Of a stretch of 64,000 nt of DNA, positions 1-9,206 are shown one piece after another. Origin of the DNA: an uncultured Clostridia bacterium. GTDB taxonomy: Bacteria; Bacillota; Clostridia; Lachnospirales; Anaerotignaceae. The stretch spans positions 39,643-103,642 of the forward strand of contig CALWRF010000001.1 in the NCBI GenBank assembly GCA_944383885.1, read 5' to 3'. The position numbers and the translations under genes are program-made. Position 1 is the first letter of the stretch, and each line of letters opens with the position of its first letter. The notes beneath the pieces were generated by a model that was not told the DNA's origin, searched no databases, and was given only the letters and a program-made list of their open reading frames with translations.

Positions 1-993
1 TGTGATTTAAACAATTTAAACGGTAAAAAAATAGCAATTATAGGTTACGGCTCACAGGGTCATGCGCATGCCCTTAATTTAAGAGATTCAGGCTGCGATG
101 TTATTGTAGGTCTCCGCAAAGGCGGCAAAAGCTGGCCGGTAGCTGAAAAAGACGGTTTTGAGGTAATGACTGTATCTGAGGCAGCGCAGAAAGCTGATAT
201 TATAATGATACTTATAAATGATGAAAGACAGGCTGAAGTTTATAAAAACGAGATTGCTCCATACCTTACAGAAGGCAAGGCAATAGCTTTTGCCCATGGT
301 TTTAATATCCGCTACAAACAGATTGTTCCTCCTGCAAACGTAGACGTATTTATGGCGGCACCTAAGGGACCTGGTCACACAGTACGCTCTCTTTATAATG
401 TAGGTAAAGGCGTTCCTTGCCTTGTAGCTGTTGAGCAGAACGCTTCAGGCAAGGCTTACGATATTGCTTTGGCTTACATAGCTGGTATAGGCGGAGCACG
501 TGCGGGAATTATGGAAACAACAATGCACGATGAAACAGAAACAGACCTTTTTGGTGAGCAGGCTGTCCTTTGCGGCGGTATTGTAGAGCTTATGAAATGC
601 GGTTTTGAAACGCTTGTTGAGGCTGGATATGAGCCGGAAAATGCTTATTTTGAGTGTATTCACGAGATGAAGCTTATTGTAGACCTTATCAACAAAGGCG
701 GCATAGCTGCAATGAACTATTCAATTTCAGATACAGCTGAATTTGGCGAATACTGCTCAGGCTCAAGGGTACTTCCTTACGAAGAGACAAAAGCAAACAT
801 GAAGGCTGTGCTTAAAGACATACAGGACGGTACATTTGCCGGCAGATGGATTGCTGAAAATAAGAACGGACGCTGCTTCTTTAACTCAAAACGTGACATG
901 TTAGCTAAACATCAAATGGAAGTAGTTGGAAAACAGCTTCGCGACCAGATGTTATGGAAAAATGACACAAACCTTGACAACGCTTCAAACTAA
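1..993 (+). CDS. ilvC: Ketol-acid reductoisomerase, 5' end cut by the window
   Basis: Second step of valine, leucine and isoleucine synthesis: isomerises and reduces acetolactate or acetohydroxybutyrate with NAD(P)H and Mg. The frame is open from base 1. The visible protein starts at [10 protein letters not shown], followed by the Rossmann dinucleotide motif [10 protein letters not shown] at visible residues 15-24. The C-terminal domain has the Mg-binding ETDLFGEQ and the later [12 protein letters not shown] segment. Stop at 991-993. 330 residues are visible, so only about 10-15 N-terminal residues are missing compared with the family. No flagellar link is implied; it marks the chromosomal neighbourhood. 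No terminator with a clear T-run follows. Confidence 0.96.
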   Translation, partial: CDLNNLNGKKIAIIGYGSQGHAHALNLRDSGCDVIVGLRKGGKSWPVAEKDGFEVMTVSEAAQKADIIMILINDERQAEVYKNEIAPYLTEGKAIAFAHGFNIRYKQIVPPANVDVFMAAPKGPGHTVRSLYNVGKGVPCLVAVEQNASGKAYDIALAYIAGIGGARAGIMETTMHDETETDLFGEQAVLCGGIVELMKCGFETLVEAGYEPENAYFECIHEMKLIVDLINKGGIAAMNYSISDTAEFGEYCSGSRVLPYEETKANMKAVLKDIQDGTFAGRWIAENKNGRCFFNSKRDMLAKHQMEVVGKQLRDQMLWKNDTNLDNASN

Positions 994-1003
994 TATTTTT
1001 TGT

Positions 1004-1032
1004 TTGATTGATAAAATACGTTATTGTATAAT
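1004..1032 (+). promoter_or_regulatory. Sigma-A-type promoter for the AAA+ ATPase gene
   Basis: TTGATT at 1004-1009, a 17-bp spacer, and a perfect TATAAT at 1027-1032, 45 bp before the ATG at 1077. It lies directly behind the ilvC stop, so the next gene can be expressed on its own. Confidence 0.7.
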
Positions 1033-1076
1033 AAAGCCAAAACATGTGCTCTTAACTGCGCGGAAAGGAAAGGCTT

Positions 1077-2378
1077 ATGAATGACGAATATTTAAAACTG
1101 CTGCTCTACAGCAATATAAAAGAAGACTCGGTTTTTATGGGTATTTGCAATATTTACAAAGACTGGGAAAACGGTTTTGAAAATAAAAAAGAGCTTATAC
1201 ACCGTATATATACTCAGATTAAAAAACTTTTGGATATTTCAACAGAGCTGGGCTTTGACGGAAACCTCTGGCATAATTATATAGCGTACTTAATTATGAC
1301 AAACGAAAATTCTTTCTCCCTTACATGTGAAAGATTAGGTCATGGAGAAGGCAGCGTTAATATACTGGCTAAAAATGACTATAAGGTGTTTAAACGCATA
1401 TTTGATTTTGATTTTAAGCCTATTGAAAATGATTTAGGCATTGACTGTTTCAGTATAATAACAAATTATAAAGCTATATCCAAAAGGGAAAATATTTATA
1501 ATAAGGCAGTAAGCCAAGTTGTAAGGAATATAAGCCAAAAAATAGAGCAGGCTGCTGATGAAAATGATATTTTCAAAATAATTACCGATTTTTACAAAGA
1601 GTACGGCGCAGGTATTTTTGGCATTAATAAGGCTTTCAGAATTAAAAATGAAAACGGCGAGGTTAAATTTTTGGCTGTTAACAATGCCGATAAAACAAAG
1701 CTTTGCGATATTATAGGCTATGAGAGCCAAAAGCAGAAGCTTAGGGAAAATACAGAGGCTTTTGTAAATGGAAAAAGTGCAAATAATGTACTTCTTTACG
1801 GCGACAGCGGTACAGGTAAGTCCACAAGTGTTAAAGCCCTTATTAATGAGTATTACGATAAGGGTCTTAGAATGATTGAGATTTACAAATACCAGTTCAG
1901 GGATTTGTCGCAGGTAATAGCCCAGATTAAAAACCGTAATTACAGATTTATAATTTATATAGACGACCTTTCATTTGAAGCTGACGAAGTTGAGTATAAA
2001 TTCCTTAAAGCCGTAATAGAAGGCGGTGTTGAAACAAAGCCGGATAACATACTTATTTATGCTACATCAAACAGACGTCATTTAATTAAGGAAACATGGA
2101 ATGACAGAAACGATATGGAGTATAATGGAGAGATACACCGCTCAGACACTGTTGAGGAAAAACTTTCGCTATCCAGCAGGTTTGGCGTGCTAATAAATTA
2201 TTCAAATCCAAACAGACAGGAATATTACGATATTGTAGAAGGTATAGCAAAAAGGTATCCTGATATTAAATTAAGCAAAGAGGAGCTTTTGGCTAAAGCC
2301 AATAAGTGGGAATTGCGCCATGGCGGAATATCCGGAAGAACGGCGCAGCAGTTTATTAATTATATAGCAGGAAAATAA
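1077..2378 (+). CDS. AAA+ ATPase, DUF815 family
   Basis: 433-residue cytoplasmic ATP-binding protein. Walker A GDSGTGKST lies near residue 241 and a Walker B-like FIIYIDDLSFE near 290. ATSNRRHLIKETW and a C-terminal helical AAA+ lid (GGISGRTAQQF) follow, which is the pattern of the DUF815 ATPases common in Clostridia. Residues 1-220 are a family-specific N-terminal region with no motif I recognise. The ATG follows GGAAAGG at about the right distance. The cellular role of DUF815 proteins is not established. The context (own promoter, terminator behind it) says it is a single-gene unit and not part of the flagellar cluster. Confidence 0.85.
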   Translation: MNDEYLKLLLYSNIKEDSVFMGICNIYKDWENGFENKKELIHRIYTQIKKLLDISTELGFDGNLWHNYIAYLIMTNENSFSLTCERLGHGEGSVNILAKNDYKVFKRIFDFDFKPIENDLGIDCFSIITNYKAISKRENIYNKAVSQVVRNISQKIEQAADENDIFKIITDFYKEYGAGIFGINKAFRIKNENGEVKFLAVNNADKTKLCDIIGYESQKQKLRENTEAFVNGKSANNVLLYGDSGTGKSTSVKALINEYYDKGLRMIEIYKYQFRDLSQVIAQIKNRNYRFIIYIDDLSFEADEVEYKFLKAVIEGGVETKPDNILIYATSNRRHLIKETWNDRNDMEYNGEIHRSDTVEEKLSLSSRFGVLINYSNPNRQEYYDIVEGIAKRYPDIKLSKEELLAKANKWELRHGGISGRTAQQFINYIAGK

Positions 2379-2413
2379 ATTAATAAGGAAATAAGGATTA
2401 AATTAAGGGAATA

Positions 2414-2458
2414 AAAAATAAGCCTAAAAGTTATTTAAAACTTCAGGCTTATTTTTTT
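2414..2458. terminator. Bidirectional Rho-independent terminator
   Basis: AAAAATAAGCCT at 2414-2425 pairs with AGGCTTATTTTT at 2445-2456 and is flanked by T-runs in both directions. It sits between the convergent AAA+ and chemoreceptor genes and can serve both. Confidence 0.85.
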
Positions 2459-2466
2459 ATTCAAAA

Positions 2467-4263
2467 TCAGTATTTGCTTGATGAATCATTTCCGCTGTAA
2501 AGAATTGGCGAATCATCTGATGTATTGTTAGTGCTTATGTCAGAAGAATTATCATTTGCTTCTGCTGCGGCAGCTAACTTTGAGTCATTTCTTAAATGGA
2601 ACTTTTTGAAAAGCTGGTCTAAGAGAGCAGCCTGGCTTGAAAGCTCTTCGCTGGCTGCGGCGCTTTCCTCAGCTGTAGCTGAATTTGTCTGAACAACTGA
2701 TGATATTTGGTCGATACCGACTGTTATCTGGGAAATTGAGTTTGCCTGCTCTGAAGAAGCTGAAGATATCTTATCCACAACAGTAACAATTTCGTCTTTT
2801 TTAGTTATAACAGCATTTAAAGATTCGGCTGTTTCATGAGCTATTTTAGAGCCGTTTTCAACTGCTCTGATTGAGTTTTCAATAAGAGCTGCTGTATTTT
2901 TAGACGCTTCTGCGCTTTTGCTTGCTAAGTTTCTGACTTCATCAGCTACTACCGCAAAACCTTTTCCGGCAGAACCTGCGCGCGCTGCTTCAACGGCTGC
3001 GTTTAAGGCAAGTATATTTGTCTGGAAAGCTATATCTTCGATAGTTTTTATAATCTTTCCTATTTCAGTGGAGCTGTTTGTAATTTCATTCATAGCTCCC
3101 ATTAATTCTTCCATTTTAGCGTTGCTCTGTTCCATATCATCGCTTATGCCTTTTACTTTCTGGCTTACGTATCCGGCATTTTCTGCTGTATCTGAAACAT
3201 GCTGTGATATATCGTTAATTGTAGCGGCTAATTCCTGTATAGAGCTTGCCTGTTCTGTAGCGCCCTGGCTTAAAGCCTGTGCTCCGTTTGCTACCTGCTC
3301 CGCTCCGCTTGATACTTGGTCTGAAGTTTGATTTATCTGGTACAAAATAGAGTCAAGATTTCTGTTTATTTTTCTAATTGAAAGGAGAAGAGGTCTGAAG
3401 TCGCCTACATAGCTTTCTTCGCATGTTGTGGTAAGAGCAAAGTTGCCGTTTGCCATTTCGCCAAGAAGATATTTCTCGTCATTTATAACAGTTGAAAGGC
3501 GCTCTATAAGGTCGCTTGTTGAAGCTGTTAAATCTCCTATTTCATCTTCACTATCTGTTTCATAAACAGGTGTTGTTAAATCGCCGTTTACCAATGCGGC
3601 AAGACGTTCAGAACATTTGTTAAGAGGCAGGGAAATTTGGCGTGAGAGCATAATGCCAAAAAGCACAGCGCATACAAATGTTATTATAATAAGGAGAATA
3701 CAAATAAAGATTATTAATCTTGCTGAAGATTCTATTGAATTTTGTGAATCAGTACCGGCTGCGACTTTGCTGTCCATAACAGAAATTAAAGAATTATAGA
3801 CAGTGTTGTAGAGAGGGTCTAATTCGTCTACAAGCATTCTTTCGGCAGCAGCGGCGTTTGTCTGTGCTGATATTTCTTTAGAGACACTGCTGTATTGTGA
3901 CCAAGCCTGCTTTGCGTTATTAAAATAATTCTTTTCATTGTCTGTAGTAATGTTTCTTTCAACAGTGTTAAACAGTTCGTCTATTTGATTTGAAGCTGTA
4001 TTAAATTCTGTCTTAGCCTGCGCTTTATCAGATGAAGATGTGTAAGTTACAGAATTATGTAAATATAAGTTCATTTCACAGAAATTAGCCATAAGTTTTC
4101 CTATGTCTTCCTGGGCAAAACCGTCAGTAACTAAAATGTTTGTGTATTTTGAGTGCATTGACCTTGTAAGAAAAATGCACATAACACTTGAAATACTTGC
4201 TAATATGCTAACAAGTAAAAAAGAGATTATTAATTTTTTTCCAATTTTTAAGTGCTTAAACAT
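2467..4263 (-). CDS. Methyl-accepting chemotaxis protein
   Basis: Transmembrane chemoreceptor, 598 residues, signalling to CheA through CheW/CheV. N-terminal TM helix (residues about 12-32), a four-helix-bundle-like periplasmic domain, second TM near 185-208 ([13 protein letters not shown]), then HAMP. The cytoplasmic hairpin tip has the conserved [18 protein letters not shown] near residue 410 and [13 protein letters not shown]. No C-terminal CheR-tethering pentapeptide is seen. I start at the ATG complementary to 4261-4263, 8 nt behind GGAGG; an in-frame TTG at 4278 overlaps that ribosome site. A sigma-28-type promoter lies upstream. The ligand cannot be told from sequence. Confidence 0.93.
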   Translation of the reverse strand: MFKHLKIGKKLIISFLLVSILASISSVMCIFLTRSMHSKYTNILVTDGFAQEDIGKLMANFCEMNLYLHNSVTYTSSSDKAQAKTEFNTASNQIDELFNTVERNITTDNEKNYFNNAKQAWSQYSSVSKEISAQTNAAAAERMLVDELDPLYNTVYNSLISVMDSKVAAGTDSQNSIESSARLIIFICILLIIITFVCAVLFGIMLSRQISLPLNKCSERLAALVNGDLTTPVYETDSEDEIGDLTASTSDLIERLSTVINDEKYLLGEMANGNFALTTTCEESYVGDFRPLLLSIRKINRNLDSILYQINQTSDQVSSGAEQVANGAQALSQGATEQASSIQELAATINDISQHVSDTAENAGYVSQKVKGISDDMEQSNAKMEELMGAMNEITNSSTEIGKIIKTIEDIAFQTNILALNAAVEAARAGSAGKGFAVVADEVRNLASKSAEASKNTAALIENSIRAVENGSKIAHETAESLNAVITKKDEIVTVVDKISSASSEQANSISQITVGIDQISSVVQTNSATAEESAAASEELSSQAALLDQLFKKFHLRNDSKLAAAAEANDNSSDISTNNTSDDSPILYSGNDSSSKY

Positions 4264-4340
4264 ATAATATACCTCCAATTTATTTTATGAGAGAAAAATG
4301 TCCTCACTTTGAAATAATCCTAAAATTCCCTCAATACTAT

Positions 4341-4366
4341 ATATCGGTTTAAAATCAGATTCATTA
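4341..4366 (-). promoter_or_regulatory. Sigma-28-type promoter of the chemoreceptor gene
   Basis: Read on the minus strand: TAAT (4366-4363), 14-bp spacer, ACCGATAT (4348-4341); with a 15-bp spacer the -35 reads TTAA. The -10 differs by one base from the Bacillus SigD consensus GCCGATAT. It lies about 80 bp upstream of the chemoreceptor ATG and resembles the promoters of cheV, flgM, cheA, fliC and fliD in this window. Confidence 0.65.
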
Positions 4367-4392
4367 AGTAAAATTTTATATTTTTTTTAAAT

Positions 4393-4432
4393 AAGCCTTA
4401 TATCTGCCTTTTAATATGCAGATATAAGGCTT
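4393..4432. repeat. Perfect 15-bp inverted repeat
   Basis: AAGCCTTATATCTGC at 4393-4407 is the exact reverse complement of 4418-4432, with a 10-nt loop. No proper T-run follows on either strand (the plus side ends TTAATTAAAG, the minus side is A-rich). It is therefore a weak terminator candidate, or a DNA-binding palindrome upstream of the chemoreceptor promoter. Confidence 0.55.
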
Positions 4433-4575
4433 TAATTAAAGATTTCACATATTTGCTGCTAATTATCAGATAGACGGATTAAATTAAGTCTTTAAGTCTG
4501 AAAAAAGATATATTTTTAACAATTACGGGTTTTGCAGTTTATATTCAGGTGATTTTTACTATGCGGAAATAACAT

Positions 4576-4596
4576 AAACAGACAATAAACAGACAT
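4576..4596 (+). repeat. 21-bp direct repeat, copy 1 (left of recombinase gene)
   Basis: Built from AAACAGACAAT followed by AAACAGACAT, itself an imperfect 11-bp tandem. An identical 21-bp copy in the same orientation lies at 5940-5960. The two copies bracket the recombinase gene, so they could be attachment cores or arm-type binding sites for it. Confidence 0.75.
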
Positions 4597-4627
4597 TTCT
4601 GTTAAACAATATATTTTATATATTAAA

Positions 4628-5650
4628 TTAAATCATATTTATATTTTTTATAAGCTCGTCTATTTCTTTATGTGTATATACGTTTTCGGTAATATCGTTT
4701 GTAGAATGACCCATAATGCGTTTTATAGAAATTTTATTCATTCCGGCTGTGTCGGCAAGGCTTGCGAATGTATGGCGTCCGTCGTGGGGCAAATGCTCCA
4801 TGTTCAGTTTTTTCATAAGGTTTATATAAATTCTGCGGTATGATGAATAGTTAACCTTACAGCCGTTTTTTTCTATGATATAAACATTGTTTAAATCGCA
4901 GCGTCTTTTTATAAACGGAAGTATTTTTGAGTTTATAGGAACAGTACGGTTTTTGCCGGCTTTTGTCTTTGAACCGGCTGTTATATACAATTCTTCTAAG
5001 TTAACAGAACTTTTTTTGATGTTTAAAAGCTCCGAAGGACGTAATCCGCTGTAAATCATAATAAGCACAGTATCGGCAAAAGGCTCTGTATTTATTGCAT
5101 TAAAAAGCCTTTCTATTTCATCAGATGTAAATGCTTTATGAATATTAGAAGCTTCTTTGGGACCTATTTTAGTAAATTTTGCGTAGTTTTTTGAAATAAT
5201 GTCAAGCTCTATGGCAATATCAAAAAGCTGGTTAAGAAGTGTCTGAACATGGTTTTTTGTCTGCCATTTTCTATCTATGCTGTCAATTATTTTTTGGAGA
5301 TGGAATGTTTTTAAATCTTTTATTTTAGTGTTGTGTATAGGCGACAGATATTTATATGCCGCCTGGTAAATATATACTCCGCTGTTTGAAAGCGTGCTCA
5401 GTTTACGCCTTTTAAACTCACAATATAAATCTGATATTGTATAGTTTATTAAATCAAAGTCGTAAGGAGACTTGTTGTATTCCATAAGAGCCTGAAGCGC
5501 TTCCTGAGATGTTTTGTAATAGCCCAGATATTTATACTCCGGTCTTCCGTTTTCTGCTTTATATCCTGTTTGTATCCTTGCTGTAAAGGGTCTACGGCGT
5601 GAGCCTGAAAGCTTATATACACTTCCATAACCTTTTGGCAATCGTTTCAT
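4628..5650 (-). CDS. Tyrosine recombinase / phage-type integrase
   Basis: 340-residue site-specific recombinase. The N-terminal KGYGSVYKL..RRPFTARIQTGY region looks like the arm-binding domain of Tn916/phage-type integrases, followed by a SAM-like core-binding domain. The catalytic set is complete by eye: Arg in IYSGLRPSELL near residue 203, Lys in SKTKAGKNRTVPI, HDGRHTF near 288, MGHS near 312 and the nucleophile Tyr in ENVYTH near 323. It has an AAAGGA ribosome site. No excisionase or cargo gene accompanies it, and the flagellar operon promoter is about 560 bp from its start. It may be a minimal mobile element or a domesticated DNA-rearranging enzyme. Confidence 0.93.
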   Translation of the reverse strand: MKRLPKGYGSVYKLSGSRRRPFTARIQTGYKAENGRPEYKYLGYYKTSQEALQALMEYNKSPYDFDLINYTISDLYCEFKRRKLSTLSNSGVYIYQAAYKYLSPIHNTKIKDLKTFHLQKIIDSIDRKWQTKNHVQTLLNQLFDIAIELDIISKNYAKFTKIGPKEASNIHKAFTSDEIERLFNAINTEPFADTVLIMIYSGLRPSELLNIKKSSVNLEELYITAGSKTKAGKNRTVPINSKILPFIKRRCDLNNVYIIEKNGCKVNYSSYRRIYINLMKKLNMEHLPHDGRHTFASLADTAGMNKISIKRIMGHSTNDITENVYTHKEIDELIKNINMI

Positions 5651-5939
5651 TTAAAGTCAGTCCTTTCAAAATTAACAGATTTAATGCACGAATATATTTT
5701 AAAAATCTTAGTATGTTTTGCTTTATAATCTACTGATAATTTGAACAAAAATGTGAAAAAAGAGCAATAAAATAAGTGATATAACTATAATATTTCTAAA
5801 TTATATCAAAAAAGCAGTCTGATTACTAAGTTATTATAAGATAATTTTTACAAAAAGCTGATTTTTAAGATTGGGCAACTTCTATTAAGAATAAATTTTA
5901 AATGAAATACTTTAAAACAAAAGTATTGTTGAGAAAAAC

Positions 5940-5960
5940 AAACAGACAATAAACAGACAT
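5940..5960 (+). repeat. 21-bp direct repeat, copy 2 (right of recombinase gene)
   Basis: Identical and in the same orientation as 4576-4596, 289 bp upstream of the recombinase start. Recombination between the copies would remove 1364 bp containing the recombinase gene and leave the flagellar operon with a shorter upstream region. Confidence 0.75.
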
Positions 5961-6124
5961 ATCCAATCTAAAATGCTAAAAATATAGTATTGCGGCTGAA
6001 ATTTATTTTAAATAGTACTTAATTTGCATTTTTTATATATAATAGAATTTAATATGATTTAACATTTTTAAATGTGGATTATAAATTTTAAACTTGATTT
6101 TTTTTACTTTAAAAACACTTTTTT
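5961..6124. other. AT-rich gap with no supported gene
   Basis: Very AT-rich, with stops in all frames. A TATAAT-like hexamer at 6038-6043 has no acceptable -35 at 16-18 bp, so I do not call it a promoter. Confidence 0.5.
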
Positions 6125-6214
6125 ACAAATGTTGCTAAAATTATTTGTATATTGTTTACAAAAAAACAAACAATAAATTTAATAAAATCGTAATTATAAA
6201 GATAACAAATTGTT
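6125..6214. promoter_or_regulatory. Cluster of ACAAT/ATTGT inverted repeats, possible operator
   Basis: Three palindromes in 90 bp: ACAAAT (6125-6130) with ATTTGT (6143-6148); TATTGTTT (6150-6157) with AAACAATA (6168-6175); and AACAAATTGTT (6204-6214), which overlaps the -35 of the flagellar operon promoter. The arrangement suits a repressor or activator binding region. The protein is unknown. Confidence 0.45.
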
Positions 6215-6241
6215 GAATTTTTGGGGAAAAAAGGATATAAT
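6213..6241 (+). promoter_or_regulatory. Candidate sigma-A promoter of the flagellar operon
   Basis: TTGAAT at 6213-6218, a 17-bp spacer, and TATAAT at 6236-6241. Transcription would start near 6248, giving a leader of about 100 nt before flgB. The leader holds two AAGTACTT-like palindromic pieces (6253-6260 and 6287-6292). I saw no c-di-GMP riboswitch signature in it. Confidence 0.6.
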
Positions 6242-6349
6242 GTCTACTTAATAAGTACTTCTATTAACAGTATAAATAAAGTTTTTAAGTACTATTTAAA
6301 AACTTTTAAGTTTAAACGGTTTTACCGATGTTTAGGAGGGAATTATGTA

Positions 6350-6730
6350 TTGAATTACTTAGATAACAACATGTTTGACTTGTCAAAAAAAGTAATGGAT
6401 TTTCTTTGGCAGAAGCAAACAATAACATCAAACAATATAGCCAATGCAGAAACTCCCGGATATAAGGCAAAATACATAACTTTTGAGGATGAGCTGCGAA
6501 GAAGGCTTGATTCACAGTACGGCAGAACTGCCGGTGAAATTAAAAGAAGCATAGCTTCTGCAAAGCCTGAAATCCATGAAACAGAAAACGAGTCATCAAG
6601 AATGGACGGGAATAATGTTAATGTTGATGTTGAAAGCATGGAGCTTGCAAAAACCGCGCTTCAATATCAATTTATGGTTAAAGCGTTTAATGATGACATT
6701 ACAAGGCTGAGCACTGTAATTAGAGGCTGA
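6350..6730 (+). CDS. flgB: Flagellar basal-body rod protein FlgB
   Basis: Proximal rod subunit, exported by the flagellar type III apparatus; first gene of the operon. 126 residues. The rod/hook motif ITSNNIANAETPGYK lies near the N terminus and the C terminus (VESMELAKTALQYQFMVKAFN) is typical of FlgB. I choose the TTG at 6350, 9 nt after AGGAGGG. The frame stays open to 6221, but that extension has no ribosome site and is not FlgB-like. The ATG at 6345 is out of frame and stops after one codon. Confidence 0.93.
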   Translation: MNYLDNNMFDLSKKVMDFLWQKQTITSNNIANAETPGYKAKYITFEDELRRRLDSQYGRTAGEIKRSIASAKPEIHETENESSRMDGNNVNVDVESMELAKTALQYQFMVKAFNDDITRLSTVIRG

Positions 6731-6744
6731 AAGGAGCTGTAATT

Positions 6745-7191
6745 ATGAGTTTTTTAAATGCGCTTAACATAAGTGCTTCCGGCATGACTGCCGAAAGAAT
6801 GCGCCTTGACATAGCGGCAGAGAACATAGCCAATTTAAACACCACAAGGACAGAAAACGGCGGACCTTACAGAAGGAAAATGGTTGTGTTTGAGTCTATT
6901 GAAGACAACAGTTTTGCAAATGCCTTTCGCTCAGAGCTGTCAAGGCAGAACAGGGCTTCTTCAGGCGGTGTAAGGGTGGCTGAAATTGTTGAGGACCCAA
7001 GTGATTTCCGTATGGTTTACAACCCTGAACATCCTGACGCCGACCAAAACGGGTATGTTCAGATGCCTAATGTCGATTTACTTAAAGAAACAATTGACAG
7101 TATGGCTGCAAGTAGGGCGTATGATGCTAATCTTACGGCTTTTAACACAATTAAGACAATGGCTTCAAAAGCCCTTGAAATAGGAAAATAG
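6745..7191 (+). CDS. flgC: Flagellar basal-body rod protein FlgC
   Basis: Proximal rod subunit of 148 residues that stacks with FlgB above the MS ring. The N-terminal flg_bb_rod motif reads LNISASGMTAERMRLDIAAE then NIANLNTTRT. The C terminus (NVDLLKETIDSMAASRAYDA) is the usual rod C-terminal helix. AAAGGAG precedes the ATG and only 14 bp separate it from flgB, so the two are translated from one message. Confidence 0.95.
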   Translation: MSFLNALNISASGMTAERMRLDIAAENIANLNTTRTENGGPYRRKMVVFESIEDNSFANAFRSELSRQNRASSGGVRVAEIVEDPSDFRMVYNPEHPDADQNGYVQMPNVDLLKETIDSMAASRAYDANLTAFNTIKTMASKALEIGK

Positions 7192-7231
7192 TTTTAGTTA
7201 ACAATCTTATTAAATTTAAGGAGAACAACGT

Positions 7232-7528
7232 ATGTTTATATCACAAATTAACGAGATTGCTTCAAACCCATTTTTTAATGATTCCCAAAAAACTGCAAAC
7301 AACAATAATCTAATATTTGAAAATGTTTTTAAAAGCGCTTTAGAGAATGTTTCTACAAATGAAAAAGGACTTGCACAAGCTGAGTATCTTCTCTCTACAG
7401 GGCAGATAGAAGATGCGCATACTGTACCAGCAGCATCTGCCATGGCACAGCTTTCAGTTGATTTCTTGGTTCAGCTCCGAAACAAAGCTTTAGACTCATA
7501 TAACGAACTAATGAGAATAAGTTTATAA
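7232..7528 (+). CDS. fliE: Flagellar hook-basal body protein FliE
   Basis: 98-residue adaptor joining the MS ring/export gate to the rod. The C-terminal half is diagnostic: AEYLLSTGQIEDAHTVPAAS then AQLSVDFLVQLRNKALDSYN, ending in NELMRISL. AAGGAG precedes the ATG. Its place between flgC and fliF is the standard Bacillota order. Confidence 0.95.
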   Translation: MFISQINEIASNPFFNDSQKTANNNNLIFENVFKSALENVSTNEKGLAQAEYLLSTGQIEDAHTVPAASAMAQLSVDFLVQLRNKALDSYNELMRISL

Positions 7529-7577
7529 TCTGGCGTTTTTTTAATGCTTAATTTATAGACTCAAAGAGGGATATATT

Positions 7578-9206
7578 TTGAATGAACGAGTTATTTCAAT
7601 ATTAACAAAATTAAAGGAAACAACTAAAAATTTAAACGCCAAGACAAAAAAATTAATAATTATAGGAGTAATCGCTTCGGTAGCTTTATCTGTAGGAGTT
7701 GCGTTTTGGCTTAACAACAGACCTTATGTAACCCTTTTTTCCGGACTTAGCACTGAAGAAGCCAGCGAGATTATGGGAAAGCTTCAGGAGGATGGAGTTG
7801 ACTATCAATATGAATCCCTTTCATCTGGAAGCACAATACTTGTCCCTGAAAGCGAAGGCGAACAGCTCAAGGCAGAGCTTGTTTACGAAGGCTACCCGAA
7901 AAGCGGGTTTACATACGATGTTTTTACCAATAATGTGGATTTAACTACTTCGGAGTCTGAAAAACAGTATTATCAGCGTTTAGAGCTTCAGGAAAGAATG
8001 GGAGCGACAATCTCCACATTTTTCCCGAATATAAAAGACGCAAAAGTGACAATAGCTTTTGGAGAAGAAAGCAGGTATGTACTTGATACAGGAAATTCAT
8101 CAAAGGCTACAGCTTCGGTTGCTGTTACGACAAAAGACGGTTCTGACATATCAGATGATGATGTTAGGGCTATGCAGAGGCTTGTATCAAGAAGCATTCC
8201 CCAGCTTGAGTTTGAAAGTGTTGCTGTTATATGCAACGGAAAAGATGTTTCATCTACTGAAGAATTGTCGCGCGGAAGCGCTAATGAGCTTAAATTACAG
8301 ATAGAAGAAGCTTACGACAACAAAATTAAAAATAAAGTACTTGAGATTCTGCTGCCTATATATGGTCAGGACCATGTTAAGGTTTCAGTTAAAAGCGAGG
8401 TTGACATAAATAAGAAATTAAGGGAGCTTACCAACTATTCAGCAGAAGATGAAAATAATACAGGCGTAAAATCTTCTGAAACAGCCCATCAGGAAGTTGG
8501 AAGAGACGGTCAAGCCGCTGGAGGCGTGCCGGGGACTGAAACAAACGCAGACATTCCGGTTTATACAAGAATCCAGCAGGACGGAACAGAAAATTATATT
8601 TTAAGCGATGGAAGCGTTGAGTACCTTGTTGACCAAGTAAAAGAACAGCAGCAGATTGACTCCGGAGATTTATCTGATTTATCAATAGCGGTTATTATTG
8701 ATACTGATAATCTCAGCAATCAGACAAGAACGCAGCTTGTTTCCCTTGTTGCCAAAGCTGCTGGAATAAGCACTCAGGACAGCGAGGAAAAGATTGAATT
8801 AGTAGGCATTCCTTTCCAAAACGACGAAACTCCGGCACCTTCAGATACTAATCTGCCTGACAGAGAACAAATTACGCGCCTGCTTACTATAGGCGGAATT
8901 GCTGTAGGATGTTTATTAATATTCCTTATTATACTGCTCTTTATTATTAAGCGCATAAGAAAGAGAATGCGCAGGAAAAAGAACAGCAGAAATGTTGAAG
9001 AAAGCCCTGTTATTTATAATACCGCGCGTACTGCTCCGGCTGAAAAAGAGGAAGAACATGATGATATATCAGACTTAATTAACATTAAGAATGAGCGAAG
9101 CATGGAACTTAAAAACAAAATCAGGGAAATAACAGAGGAAAATCCTGAAATTTCGGCGCAGACACTTAAATCATGGCTGAGAGGAGGAGAGAAGAATGGA
9201 AAGTAA
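7578..9206 (+). CDS. fliF: Flagellar MS-ring protein FliF
   Basis: Forms the membrane-supramembrane ring, the base on which switch and export gate assemble. 542 residues. TM1 near residues 24-45 (IIIGVIASVALSVGVAFWL), YscJ/FliF ring-building domains with FSGLSTEEASEIMGKLQEDG, TM2 near 434-458, and a basic cytoplasmic tail ending in the FliG-binding segment NPEISAQTLKSWLRGG. The start is TTG at 7578, 7 nt after AGAGGG; the ATG 4 nt later is out of frame and soon stops. Overlaps fliG by 11 nt, implying translational coupling. Confidence 0.95.
   Translation: MNERVISILTKLKETTKNLNAKTKKLIIIGVIASVALSVGVAFWLNNRPYVTLFSGLSTEEASEIMGKLQEDGVDYQYESLSSGSTILVPESEGEQLKAELVYEGYPKSGFTYDVFTNNVDLTTSESEKQYYQRLELQERMGATISTFFPNIKDAKVTIAFGEESRYVLDTGNSSKATASVAVTTKDGSDISDDDVRAMQRLVSRSIPQLEFESVAVICNGKDVSSTEELSRGSANELKLQIEEAYDNKIKNKVLEILLPIYGQDHVKVSVKSEVDINKKLRELTNYSAEDENNTGVKSSETAHQEVGRDGQAAGGVPGTETNADIPVYTRIQQDGTENYILSDGSVEYLVDQVKEQQQIDSGDLSDLSIAVIIDTDNLSNQTRTQLVSLVAKAAGISTQDSEEKIELVGIPFQNDETPAPSDTNLPDREQITRLLTIGGIAVGCLLIFLIILLFIIKRIRKRMRRKKNSRNVEESPVIYNTARTAPAEKEEEHDDISDLINIKNERSMELKNKIREITEENPEISAQTLKSWLRGGEKNGK

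Noticed and set aside
4393..4432. Rho-independent terminator
   Set aside because: The stem is perfect but no T-run follows on either strand, so I list it as an inverted repeat only.
4560..6345. Invertible flagellar switch flanked by inverted repeats
   Set aside because: The only long repeats here (4576-4596, 5940-5960) are direct. I found no long inverted pair around the flgB promoter.
6221..6349. Longer flgB beginning at 6221
   Set aside because: No ribosome site, the added residues do not resemble FlgB, and the candidate -10 promoter hexamer lies inside it. The TTG at 6350 behind AGGAGGG fits better.
6248..6349. c-di-GMP riboswitch in the flgB leader, by analogy with Clostridioides difficile
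   Set aside because: The leader is only about 100 nt and shows none of the conserved class I or II core bases; only short palindromes are present.
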